Below are positions 21,463 through 33,511 of a DNA stretch of 64,000 bases, piece by piece. The stretch comes from Paragonimus skrjabini miyazakii (lineage: Eukaryota; Platyhelminthes; Trematoda; Plagiorchiida; Troglotrematidae): NCBI GenBank assembly GCA_014338405.1, contig JTDE01002377.1, positions 35,694 through 99,693 on the forward strand, read 5' to 3'. Made by a program: the position numbers and the translations under genes. The notes under the pieces are model-generated. The model did not search any database and was not told where the DNA came from. It saw only the letters and a list, made by a program, of their open reading frames with translations. How positions within the stretch are numbered: the stretch's first letter is position 1; each line of letters begins with the position of its first letter.

Positions 21463-22098
21463 TCACCACATGTGTCTCAGATTAGTAAACACCGCTCTAG
21501 CCTTGAAAATGCGCGCCTCTGTATCATTCCCTACATCTACGCCGTCGGTGATGCAGCTTCCCAGGTATACAAATCGGTCAACAACCTCCATGACTTCATT
21601 ATCTAACATTAAATCTATGTAATTACAGCAATCTTGCAGAAGCACTTTGCATTTTGAAGCTGCAAAGTGCATTCCGAAGTACTTAGCAGAACGCGAAATA
21701 GCGTTTAGCGTTGTTTGTGTCGCTTGAAAGTTGTCAAACAACAACACCTTATCGTTAGCATAATCAAGATCAGTCAGCCTTCCACCAGGTATGAGGTCCA
21801 CACGGGCATCATTCGAGTGCCGCAGACAGTCCTCCATTATTTCATCCACGACGAAATTGAACGAAAATGGTGAAAGGGGACAGCCTTGACGAACGCCACT
21901 GCTGGTGCTGAAACTGTCAGATAATTCACCGTAAACCCTAACCCGAGCTGAAGTATGGGAATAAAGTGCCGGCAGTATGTTCACATACTTAGTCAGTACA
22001 CTTCTGCGTTTAAGTGACTCTGAAAGTGTAGATCGATTCACCGAATCGAACGCATCTTTATAGTCGAGGAATAAGGCGATTGTTGGCCGATGATACAC
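21463..22098 (-). pseudogene. RTE copy 2 reverse transcriptase core, YAND active site
   Basis: A 211-codon frame with successive RT motifs: FLDYKDAFDSV (residues 10-20), SSGVRQGCPLSPF (67-79), NFVVDEIMED (81-90), LTDLDYANDKV (108-118) and FGMHFAASKCKVLLQD (about 138-153), then YLGSCI. The active-site box, YADD in this family, reads YAND (codons 21760-21751), with Asn replacing the first catalytic Asp. RT copies element RNA into DNA; this substitution should inactivate it. The frame ends at LRHMW, and the protein continues in another frame. Confidence 0.85.
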
Positions 22099-22610
22099 AT
22101 GACGCTGTTCCAGAATTTGACGAAGAATAAAAATGTGATCTATACATCCCCCCAGGGCGAAACCCTGCCTGTTCTTCTCTACTATTTAATTCCCGAACTG
22201 CAGTGAGTCGACGAAACATAGTGGATATCAGAACCCTAGAAATGACTAGGGTCAAACTAATTTCCCTATGGTTTTCACAAGAGCCCCCGGCTCCCTTTTT
22301 AAATATGAGAACTATTATCGAGTGATCCCAGCAGGGAGGGATTTTTGTCGTCCACACAAGTTGAAACAACTGATTCAAGGTCTCTACTCACACCTCTCCA
22401 TCTTCTTTGAAAAGTGCCAGCACGATATCATCTGGACCAGCAGCCCTATTACGATTGGGAGCCGAGATGCAGCTGCGAACCTCAGTCTCAGTGGGTGGTT
22501 CCAAATCTACCGACCAGAGTGCTGCATCACAAGTTTGTGGTCGTTCTGTTGTTCTGCTGCCATCAGTATGTAGAACATACCAGTAGCCCCTACTCTGTGA
22601 GACCAGCAAC

Positions 22611-25600
22611 TACCTGTACAGTGCAGTGAATTAGGTCTCACTAACTCCAAACTAATTACATACTCATTTAGTCCGAAGGATCTTTGAGTACAGGTATGGC
22701 GCCACTAAGGGACTGTCGTATGAATCGTTCACGATTTGTTCCCCAATGTGTATACGACGCTTCAACCGTGCTTAAAGAGTTAGCTCTGAGAGGCCATGGA
22801 CTGGAATTCAAGTCTTGATAAGTGCATCAATGAAGAGCCCTAACGAGAACAAATCTGAGAAGTGTTCCTTGAGCTTTGTGTTCTCGCTATAAGACCTTTC
22901 GAGGTCATGATGTGATGTTCGTTCTTATTTCTATTTCTGAATTCGTAATGAGTTTGTAATCTAAGGAGTAATGGGACAATATTCTTGCTTACCAAACAGA
23001 TCATAGTTATCGATCTACTTAACAAGATGGCGTATGACGTCGGATTTAGTTGACTAAGGTGAGATATAAACATAAACGACCACTGTACACTGGGATGCGA
23101 GTTGAACACAATGTAAACCAAATCTGGTACATGTTAATGAGAAGACAATACAACAGAATAAAACTAAGCATTTAGTACCTATCCACTGTAACGTTCTGGA
23201 GTCATACCGTATTGACTTGGTGAGGCAATTCAGTTCTGTATAGCAACCTTCGGTTGATTTGAAGAGGTTGTCAAATAGATTTGACTAACTGAGCACAGCG
23301 GATTCACGGAAACGTTTTCTTGTGCAGAGTTGGTATTATAGCTACATTTTTGCCCTTCCGCATGTTACGCGTTATCATAACTGAACCAGAAAATGTCACT
23401 TGGACAGTGACGACGGTGACAGTAGAATTTATTAGTACACCAACGTTATAACAAAATAGACACGAAGTGCACCCTGCCAACCCCATCGAATATTGCGAAA
23501 TATATTTTGCTCGGACCAGATAAACAATTCAGGAATAGCTCATCATAGCAACAATATCGGATAAGTCGTTTAACTGGCACAGCGCATTTTCTCGGAGTCT
23601 GAGTGTAACTAATCCTGAACAACTTATCGCAGTCTGTCATATTAGAATCTTTGTCAGATGAATTCAAGTTCAACCTTGACATGAACTCTCAAATCGCGAG
23701 ACCAGGTGTTCAGATGGCTTGGAAATCAAAAGCAGAATGACATATTGACGATACGAGTGACCTCTCCCCAACGCGGCTGGCCGACTGTCGTCTTCCTCGT
23801 GTTGAAATGTATAATCACACGGTTGATTGCTTATGATCGGGTTTTTATGTCCACTTTTCTAAAACTCTTCTTTATTTGTAATCCCACATCTACTGACGAA
23901 ACAGATTCGTTTTCCTCAAACCATCCATCGAACTTCTCCTTCTAATATTTCAAAGTAACTTGAAACTTACTCAAGCATACTCATCTTCCTTCCATCAGTA
24001 CGTCTCTTATCCATTTTAAAGCGATCAATAAAGACACCAATATTCAGTCGTTTTATCTAGTGAAGAAAAACAGGTCTTCTAGTTGAAACTTCTGGTCACT
24101 ATGTTCCATTGGAAATGATTTATAGGTAACCAACGAGATAGTTGGCAATATGAGCCAGCCCCCTTGTGGTAAGCCCTATTTAAGGAACACACGATGTGTG
24201 AATAACACAAACTGACAATGCTTAGATTGAATAGTCTACGTAGAAAATCTGTAGTTTACGGCTTCGACGGACAAACCAAAAACAGTTTACATCTAAAACA
24301 AAAGGAACAAAACCAGCATAAATGTTTAAACAAAATACACAAGTAAACACTAATTTAAATCCAACCTAACATTTCTGACTTATTGCAGACTACAAAAGTA
24401 AAGCGTCGTTATACACTTCGGTGTTGAGTGCAACATGTTTTCTTCAACTGACCATAACAGCCTGACCATAAATCACTTTTATCTGTTCAACTAGTTTCCA
24501 GAAACAACACTGGGAAATTTTAACACACACTACCTCTAATCAAGGTTCAGGTAAACATACGCTTTTCTGTAGATTTCAGTCAACTGCATGCCACTGACAG
24601 AAACTACACGTACACACATTTTATGTTGATGGAATGTGAATTTTCTTTGATAAACCTGACTCGGAATTTCAAATTAACATTCTATTAGCTGTCTGCAAAC
24701 TCTTGACCTACACACTGACAAAACACACACATTGTGTTCCAATGTCGGACTAGAACCGCTCACAACAGTTCACTCCAACGAACCGGTTTTTATGAAACTT
24801 GGTGCGTTGACAAAACGAGCAGAAAGGTAGGTTTATAAACACAGAACATCAATTTAAATTCTTCTCGTAGATCTCATTCGAAATATTTCTCAGCGAGCAT
24901 GCAAATACACTCGGAAAGAGAAAGTTGTTTTGGAGTAGTCATCGCCGAATTGGCATTCACGAGGCTAGCACTTTGTCCTGATTCTAAACCACCCAGCTAG
25001 TGTTTTGCAGACAAATGGAAAACTTCTATACACATCCAAGTGAGGTTAACTTGAGGCCTCACACAACAGTGGTCGTCAAGGTCATACTTCATACTGGGTT
25101 GAACATCCGCATTTACTAATAACCTAAGAGAAGAATGTGTTTAAGTATACCACAGTATCTGCGTTTGTTTTCAAATAATTCACGAGCTGTAACCTCTTTC
25201 AAGTCGATGTACAAAAGGTTTTGGTCTCGCTTATTTCAGCGGAGAGCATTCTATTCCATTTTGCGCTAGAAACAGCCAATCCGAAGCACATACCTACTAA
25301 TCTATTACCAGGATCCTAAACGCGAACTTTCTGTCTATAAACTGCGTTTGTTAGATCACTCGATCTCAAACGAAACACATTTGAATGCACAGCATTTAAC
25401 CACAGAGGTATAGTTTTGTCCTATTCTAAAGATATTGTGGTTATTGTCTGTTAAATCCAGGCAAGGGCTTCACGAATCAGATCTGTTAGCTACATCTTGT
25501 ATTTGATACGTTGAATGATGTTCTACTTCAAGCTGCTGTATACGTCCCTGTTACACCCCTTGTTACATCAAACTGATGTACCACATGTGATACCCCTATT

Positions 25601-27150
25601 GACGATTGAGCGCTAATGACCCAGTCAGTAGGCAATAGGCAGAGTATATAATCTGATCATTGATAAGGTATAGACATTCGACCATTGACGTGCGTTTATT
25701 TCGGAAAAAGTAACTGAGACGTGATGTCAGAATGAAGATAAGGAGACGGGCAGATCATCAACGTGCTATCGCTTACATAAGTTTTTGGAACTCAACGTAC
25801 ATCGCGTTGAACTTTAAAGAATCCTGACATGAACCACATCACCACTAGTGTCTTGTGTGTGTCGTTTAAATCTTAGCTTCTGCTATTACAGTATTGGCTT
25901 TTTGGGATCAGTTTTCACTGTGAATTTGATCATTCATTCATTCCAACTATGAAACAACGAGTGGTCCTTTACAACCAGGTAGCCATGAACTGTTTAAGTT
26001 TACGTTTACATATTACTTACGACCATTGTCAAATACGGTTGAGGACAGATACAACACTGTGTGTGCTGTGTGTGTAGGCAAGGGAATCCAAATGTCGTAT
26101 CATCAACTAAAGAACTATTAAACGATTGTTGGAAAAGTGATACCTCCCAGAAAATGGTATACCCCATGTCCGGAACTTATTGACGACTAAGGCGTCAGAA
26201 AAAACTAACAAATGGCATAACATTAAGACTGTACTGTAACAAGAAGAGCTACGATACGATGAAACAGTAGACTGTTATATACATCAGAACTTAAAAACAA
26301 GTTGAACTAGACAAAGAAGCAAACATCCAAGCAGAAAAGGTTGTATGATCCAATCTAAACGGATATGCACAAAGGCAGTGTTACAAGCATACTGGATTAA
26401 TACATGGTAGCCAATGTAGAGGGGAATGCTATATAAACCTATGTACATGTCGTGGCTGAACGCAATAATGGTCAACCGTAAGAGTTATACATCGTAACCT
26501 ACGGAAAGTCCTGTCTGTACGGACAGGTGAACAGTAGTACAACTGTATCATATATACCTGATAGGATTTATTTGTATGTTGGTTTTGATTGGATCTCCAC
26601 TCATCGTTACCGGAACAGTTACTTACGGATATATCGGTGATCACAGAAACTGTACGTGACCCACGGACTACTGAAAACACACGAAGTCACTTAAGTTACA
26701 GTCTCTGTTCATTCTTGTGCAACAATTTCAGTCGTCACCTAAATTCATTCGAATTGGCCCCTGTAGTATATCTTTACAAATAATTATTCAATGACCTCGT
26801 GGTATCATTCCTACATTCAGAAATGTGATGGGTAGACAAACTGTATTATTCGAGATTCTTAAATACTTTTTTCAGAAGGAATGGTTGGAATTTCCGCATT
26901 TTATAATCAGTTTTGAATGATTTCCGACGACCCTGTTTAACTGAACGAGTTTAATCTGAAAATTCTGTATTTTTCTGGCCATATTGAAATAGTTTCCAAA
27001 CGTTGGCTTAGGCCCTAAAGTCATCGCCCTTCGCTTATGTGTCACACGAAAATGGTTCTCTTAATTTGCCGACAGTTAGTGTCCATAACATCTACAAAAA
27101 TAATGTTTGTTTGACTGATGTTAGGTAAACCCCAATATTTCCGAGCTCCT
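22611..27150. other. no supported gene
   Basis: Some 4.5 kb with only short overlapping frames and no recognisable transposon domain. Frames such as 23706-23945 (plus) and 22840-23121 (minus) show no family features. Confidence 0.5.
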
Positions 27151-27151
27151 G

Positions 27152-27230
27152 GCGTGGCTTCGTAGCTCAGCGGGTAGAGCGCTTGTCACATTTGGGCCTG
27201 GTGTTTGTGACGGTTGTTCGAATTCACAAT
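27152..27230 (+). mobile_element. tRNA-like sequence (SINE head or tRNA pseudogene)
   Basis: A near-perfect A box (TAGCTCAGCGGG, 27163-27174) lies in a D arm GCTC...GAGC that pairs fully, and a B box-like GGTTGTTCGAATTC (27212-27225) lies in a T arm GTGA...TCAC. The middle does not form a proper anticodon stem, so this is not a working tRNA. It most likely derives from a tRNA-headed SINE whose body is not recognisable here. Confidence 0.5.
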
Positions 27231-30119
27231 TGAGTTTCATCTGAAAAAGTCAGTAAACTGAGTGACTTTCAAAGCAGTCGGAATCACGAGCTGAATTCCG
27301 TGGTCACCTGATGCTAAGATCGCTCAACACAGACAGTGTTGCATTCTTGAAACAAATATGAACAGGAAAACGTTTGAATGTGGAATTTGTCCTGGGATAG
27401 GCGGGAAAGGGACCTAGTCCGACTTCAAGTCAATACCGGATAATTTTTCGACAGAAAATGAACTCGAAGACCTTATGGGGGGCAAAAAATGAGAAATCCG
27501 ACTAAATCATGCAGTGAGTTGGCAACTAAAATCATTGAAATAGTGGGTGGTCGTACGGTAATCGCAATCGTGAAATGCACATATAGGAACACTTTGTTAC
27601 CTGCATGAATGCGGGTAAAGAAAATTACGTTATGCCACAAAAATATATCGCAAATAAGAAGAATGTAGCTGAAAACTACAAACGTGCTAGAGGGAAAATC
27701 GCAAGAAACGTATTTCAATTTGCTCTTATTGATCTACATTCCTTGTCAGTAGCGAAGAAAGTTACGAGATGATAAATGCATGAGAAACACCGAACTATGA
27801 ACCTGTCGTTATTCAGAGGAGCTTCTCATCAGAAGAATATCAAGTAGCAATCTAGATATAATGTACCAACCAAAAAGAACATGTTGGAAGTTGTGCGAGT
27901 GAACTAAGTAACCAATGATCAGAGGGCTGTGGAAAGTTACCGCAAACATAAAACTTGCGCAAATTATTGAACAAAGAATGGTATTAGTTCACCTTAAAAT
28001 TTCACTGAATAAAATTAACTGAATTTTACCAAAAAGTTGCGTAATGTTTAAGACCTACTGATAGGGTGTGCAAAAGTAGAACGTATCAGTTAAAATGTAG
28101 AAGTTCATTGGGTTATGTCTCTAAATTCTCTTTGACAGCCAGACCGGAACTTCTCTATTCTACTAGAATTTAAAAATGGTCAAGAATGCTGACTTTTATT
28201 GTGACATTCTAGAGGATACACCGAGTAAATCGGACATTTGTGTCCGAGTTTCGCAGCAGACTGAAGGAACCATCGGTAAAAGAGATACACTGAACGGCAG
28301 CTTACTGTAATGTAGCTTTAAAAGGGTGAAGAGAAGTTGACTGCAGTGTTAATACGAACGATAATCAGTACAGCTGATGACTAGTCAAAGGTGAGATTGA
28401 TTTATATTCTACATACTTTTATGGTACAAGCATATTTGGTATCCATTAAATGAACACCTACTCACAGTCAGTAACCAGTAGGTCAAAAATTCTTCGTTAA
28501 GTTGAAATGGACAATTTTATTGTATCTACTAAGTAAGATTTTCGTTGTGCATAGATAATCCTGGATCCCTTTGAATGTATTAGATACTAAGCCGGTACGG
28601 CTGAGAAAGTAAGCATGATAGTCCAATCAGTACTGTTGCGAGGTTAATGGAACAAGAGTTAACACGCCTGTCTGACGCACACGATTGCCAGAAGAAAGTC
28701 TTGTCTAGACGAGGGTGAGCTCTGTTAACATCGGCATTGGGGACTGTTATATTGCCACGTAACCAACTGGTCAAAAGCCCACATGGACTGAAAGCTGTGA
28801 CCAATCATGAACAGTACACACATTTCACCATTTATATTTTCGGACACGCTGTAGTTACCTGTTAACTCTAATCTGAAAAGTGCATGCAAAATGCAACCCA
28901 CAGAATTGTCTGAATATCCAACAGTTGAAGCCATACCGCAGCAACAGAATTGGGGCCTGACAGTACAAATGACCAGTTATTTGCATTGTTGTTTGACTAT
29001 TTTCTTCAAAGGACGGACTAATCGATCAGCTGAACTAAAACAATGCATTGCTAACTGGCATTGAGGAGTCCGGTCCCACAATTTGTGTCTCGTCCATCCG
29101 CTGAACGATGTGAACTAATTACATTCATTAGACCAGCGTTGCACCGTGTGATCCGCTTAGGATCGATGCAAGTAGCCACACCGCACAGCTAAAGGTCAAT
29201 GAGGTGCCATGTTGGTGTGTTAGTCGGACAGATCGATAAATCGATGTGATTGAATTTAGATGAAGCCAACGGTTTGTGAGTGTATGCACATAATGTTTGC
29301 GTGTGCCTGTGGTAGAAAGTAAGAAAACAGGTCGCCTTTCTAACAATGCACAGAATGGCATGTGTTGACCTTGCGCAAAAACTGAGACCCGCATACTTTG
29401 AACAGAGTAGAATTTAAGCTATCTTGTTCGCCACTTATGCAAGCGGACGTAGTCGATGGTTCTAAAAGCAGCTGACACTTGAAAAAGAATTAATCACCTT
29501 GAGATCGTTCAAGCGTATACAAAGTTAATGAGTGTAAGAGTGACTTGTTCTGGAAACGGTAGGGCTCTCACCAACAGCTCGATGTATCTTTACAAGTGCA
29601 CTGCATGAATATCCATACATCCGGAGGGTATGAAGCAACTCGCCGTTGTTAATTCTGTTTAGTTCTCGGTATCACTGGGTTACGTAACCTTTGTGCAATT
29701 TAAACAGACATTAGTTCACGCGACTTAGGAAAATTGTGTCGAAATCGGAATGCTGATTGACAAAACATACGCGTTTGACGATCGATTACGATGTAGAATA
29801 CTTACAGATAAGTCATGATTCTGTCTCAGGGTGGTTGATGGAAGGATACTCGCGTAGATCTCCAATTGTGTGCGATTCAACGAACACTTGGACACTCACT
29901 TAATGAGGGACTGTGACGCTTCAATCCATAAATGAACCACTCTTTGGTTAACGGAGATTGGTGGGTCAGACGTTCTGGATCAAATCGTAAGTGATTTGTA
30001 GGATATCCGCACCAAGTTTTGTACGAATGAAGTCAGACAACTTGGGCGTCGTGTTTAACATGCAATTGACAAATGGATTGAGAATAACATAACGTTATCA
30101 GCAAGTTGTAATACTCTAC
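27231..30119. other. no supported gene
   Basis: Only short frames. Nothing recognised on either strand. Confidence 0.5.
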
Positions 30120-30300
30120 GTTTCAATCACCTCAGGTGGCCTTCCTCAGGAGTGTTGTAACCGGATTCACTGCCGGGACCACGGCCACGCTGTTCATGAG
30201 GCAACCGTGTTTACCACTGCGCCATTGACCTCACGTTGGGCACGGCCGAATTATAATATGTGAACGCTCAACCACTTTCGCTTGTGAGTAATGATCAGGT
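30120..30300 (-). mobile_element. tRNA-headed SINE with hammerhead-like segment
   Basis: Minus strand: a leader with GCGAAAGTGGTTGAGC and GGCCGTGCCC, shared with the copies at 38862-38960 and 52822-53085; an A box TGGCGCAGTGGTAAAC (30224-30209); a B box region GGTCCCGGCAGTGAATCCGG (30180-30161); then CTGAGGA (30149-30143), a CACC/GGTG helix and GAAAC (30124-30120). The tail differs from the other copies. The ribozyme-like part fits CUGANGA-stem-GAAA but lacks an obvious stem III, so it is weaker than the copy at 11157. Confidence 0.55.
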
Positions 30301-30454
30301 TGCCCGATCGTCTCGAAATGGAGACACAGTAACTGTCCTGTTAACACCAATCGATGACCTCTCGACTAGGACTTCTCTCCAAGTTGAAATAATAGAAATC
30401 ATTGACTTGTTCAGCGGTATTTGATTACTGATGAGTTGTAGGGCATTTTGATTT

Positions 30455-30485
30455 TCATGTGGATTGAACATCACTCACAGTTGAT
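30455..30485 (-). mobile_element. hammerhead SINE tail fragment
   Basis: Minus strand reads ATCAACTGTGAGTGATGTTCAAT, matching the last landmark of the SINE tail. Only about 30 bp remain, adjoining an RTE 3' UTR copy. Confidence 0.45.
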
Positions 30486-30648
30486 CCATACAATTTCTAG
30501 TTCTTCCGTTTAGTCTTCTTTTATTACTTTCCGACCTTCTTAGTAGTGTCTTCTTTTGGGATATTCTAAGTCAATGTTGAGGTGGGCGGCAGTCCATGCC
30601 ACACTATCTTCTGGTCAAGCTAATAGCTGCTATGATGATGACCCCTGT
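30482..30648 (+). mobile_element. RTE 3' UTR fragment (same subfamily as copy 1)
   Basis: Collinear with 1230-1395: shared blocks include CCATACAATTTCTAGTT, GTCTTCTTTTATTA, a TTGAGGTGGGCGGC-like block, TGGTCAAGCTAATAGCTGC and a terminal ATGATGATG. It ends in the same kind of tail, so it is an extremely 5'-truncated insertion. Confidence 0.75.
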
Positions 30649-33411
30649 GCAAACCGGAAGCAAAATTGTAATGTGCTCACTCTAAACGTGTGTTGGCCAC
30701 AGTATGACTGGTCCATACAATTTTCTAACTTACCAAACAGACAGATGAAGTCAGTTACCGTAAGTTAATTGCAATATGGCTTAGGCAGTTGCCGAAGATA
30801 GAAGAAAATACTTCAACTGTGAGTTATTTTGCCGTATACTTTAGACTTAATGGAGTCTCTAGAGTGGCAAAAATGTGACCAGCAATAAAATACCATACTT
30901 CAGAACAATGTATCACTTGAGTCGTCGTATAAAGTTTACCTCAGTATCCAGTATTTACAGACTACTGCCGTACTAACATGTTACGTCATAGCACGCTTTC
31001 GAATCTAACCTAACAATTCCATCGAAATGTGGTTTGTCCTATTAAAAACGCCACAGAATAATGCAATAACAAGTAGGGGTTGAAAAAACTAAACATTTTG
31101 CTAAGGGAACTGGTTATGGACCAGTATGTGACAAAATTGATAAAACCGATGACAAGGCGCTTGCTAGAAAATGTTAGTTGTAGAGAACAGAATGCGGATC
31201 TGTGAATGTATACTAACATGTTTACTTCCGGTTCTCATCTCATACATTAGGTTCAGGGTACATTTTGGACCTGTTCGATAATCAAGGTTGATTAAATGTA
31301 AATATACGGTCACGTTTCCAAAATAATGGGAGAAAATGTGCAATAAATGATAATTAACATTCATACATTTCCAAGAAGTCTGCGACATTCCATCAGCCAA
31401 GATGTTAGGTGCCACGTCTAATAGCAAACCGTAGGTCTTAGCTTTACACGGTTTTATTTGACTTGCAAGCGTGACTGAATTATCACATCTAAACATCCAG
31501 ATACATGCATCTGTTTGTGATTTTTAGGCAACCTGGAGAGGAGTCAGGACAGATTTTCTGTCAGCCACATTTGAAAAGTAGACAAATGCTTAAAGTCAGT
31601 TCTGAGGGAGGTCGAACACTTAAAAGTCAATGAAGACGATTTGTTTGAACTTGTTTTGCTGCCTCAACCTTTTTACTTTTTCTAGCGATAGAGTGACCTA
31701 TTTTTAACTCGGTCAGCTGTGTCTCTGATGAGGAAACGTTTGCTGGCACGTGATTACCGTCTGCGGAATGGTTAATACTGATTTTCTGAACATAAAACAA
31801 TACGTTAGTCTCGGATACACCGCCAGCAATTTTTTTATGATGCCACGTCCTACAGGCAACAACCATTCCAGTATTTCGCGGTTGTCCCAATTAACAGATG
31901 TGGTCTCCAGTGTGTAAAATTAGCGGTTCAATATTTCATTAATCATTTTGTCAAACCTGTGAGAGTTGGGTGAAAATATACTTCGCAGTCCTGCAAGAGT
32001 CACCAGACAGAGATTCTAGTTGAATGATAGTAGTGAACGCATTCGGACAGAATTTGCTGTTGGGCTTTCCATAAACTAAGCATTTGCTAAGCATTTGACA
32101 CTATCGGGATAAGTCTGTTATGTTTCCTGGTACTTGTTCAGGTCAGGTGTTTTACCAAGGATACAAAGGACCAGTTCTGTACTTAGCTTTCCGCCATCAT
32201 TCACTGGACACCAATGAGCAGCCGCGTGGGTTCGATACAACTCACCGGAATTGTCGAAGTCATTGACGGCGGCAATAGTCTACTCCATCTCTGTGATGCC
32301 CACGTTATAGTAAGCAAAAATATCTCTTTCTAGTTGAATGCGAACGATATCGCAACCTGGACTCATCCACTATTCTGTACCTGATTATGTGATAGTACAA
32401 CACAGCGCCCCTTGTGATGCACTTATCCATCGAGGGATGCGCAAAAATGAGTGGGACATGGATCAAAAGATGATTAGGACCAAGTTGTTCAGAAAATTTT
32501 GTCAATCACTGTATCGTAGATCATCTGACTAGCAGCGCAGCCTAGACATTTCGGAACCTCGAGGAAATGGGTTATAGTACAAAGTGCAGTTACCGTTTCT
32601 CTCAAAGACACTCTGGCAATCGCTACTCCCGACGGTACGTAGTAACATCTTTAGGGAGGGATAATGGCAACAGCCATGGAGGCAATCGATAATCAGTGTC
32701 AGAAACACTTGATCAGCTTAATGACTTGGCTTACTACCATTGACAGAATGGCAAAGAGTGACCTGTCATAGAAAGTCATCAACAAGTTACATATTCTTGC
32801 TCAAGTTCTAACGGAAATTCCGATGGAAATTGGACGAGTACGAAGTAGAAAAATGGTAAGCGAAGGTGAATTTTTAGGAGAACTTTTGAAGCACGGCAGT
32901 GCGATTTTAGAACATACTTTCTCCTTCATTTGAATCATTTACTCTGGGAGCAGATGGCATTCCTACAGTAATTCAAAGGTACTCTCAGTTTATCTCCATT
33001 CAATGGCATGGAGGGGCAAACAAAGCAAAGACAATGATCAGGAAGTCAGCCTGCTGGACCATGCTAGAAATGCTCTAGAAAGAATCTCACTCATTCGAAT
33101 TGATAAAAGAATTTCAGGAACATTGTGAATTCAGGTTCAATTACAGTCAAACTATCAACGTGTTCATCGTTGGCCAAGTCCAGTAAATGTGCTGTGAATG
33201 TAACCAGTTAGTGTATGCTGTTTTTTGTAGATTTCACCGAGGCTTTTCATTATACGGGCGGTGAAGTTTTGTGGATGGTGTACGGTACATATTGGATGCT
33301 CATGAAAGTTAATTGTTTTACTTAAAAACGTTACAGATGGGTAGGAAGGCAAAGCTGTGGTCTCGTTGAGCTACCACCGATTTTTCTTAAATAATAACTG
33401 GCAAGGGCGAA
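30649..33411. other. no supported gene
   Basis: An 87-codon minus-strand frame (31627-31890, Lys/Glu/Gln-rich end) could be a small exon but has no strong splice sites. Otherwise nothing recognised. Confidence 0.4.
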
Positions 33412-33511
33412 NNNNNNNNNNNNNNNNNNNNNNNNNNNNNNNNNNNNNNNNNNNNNNNNNNNNNNNNNNNNNNNNNNNNNNNNNNNNNNNNNNNNNNNNN
33501 NNNNNNNNNNN
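33412..33511. other. assembly gap (100 N)
   Basis: Exactly 100 unknown bases, a size often used as a placeholder for gaps of unknown length. Confidence 0.99.

Larger units (their letters stand above)
20621..22610 (-). mobile_element. RTE-type non-LTR retrotransposon, 5'-truncated (copy 2)
   Basis: Read on the minus strand: linker before RT (22609-22388, NRAAGPDDI.LALFK), RT N-terminal part (22378-22058, PPCWDHSIIVLIFKKG, NHREISL, REEQAGFRPG), RT core (22098-21463), an out-of-frame stretch, the C-terminal block (21331-20981, FHRLRWLGHVLGM, RGGETMTWRRQM, RLPGWG) and an ATGATG-repeat tail at 20641-20621. The endonuclease is missing (5' truncation). Frame changes and a dead active site make it non-autonomous. 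It is of the same general type as copy 1 but its 3' UTR is not obviously homologous, suggesting a different subfamily. Confidence 0.85.

Noticed and set aside
27152..27230. Functional tRNA gene
   Set aside because: A and B boxes and D arm are good, but there is no closed anticodon stem or matching acceptor stem.
31718..31745. CTGATGAGGAAACGTTT as a further hammerhead
   Set aside because: CTGATGA and GAAA are adjacent, leaving no stem II.
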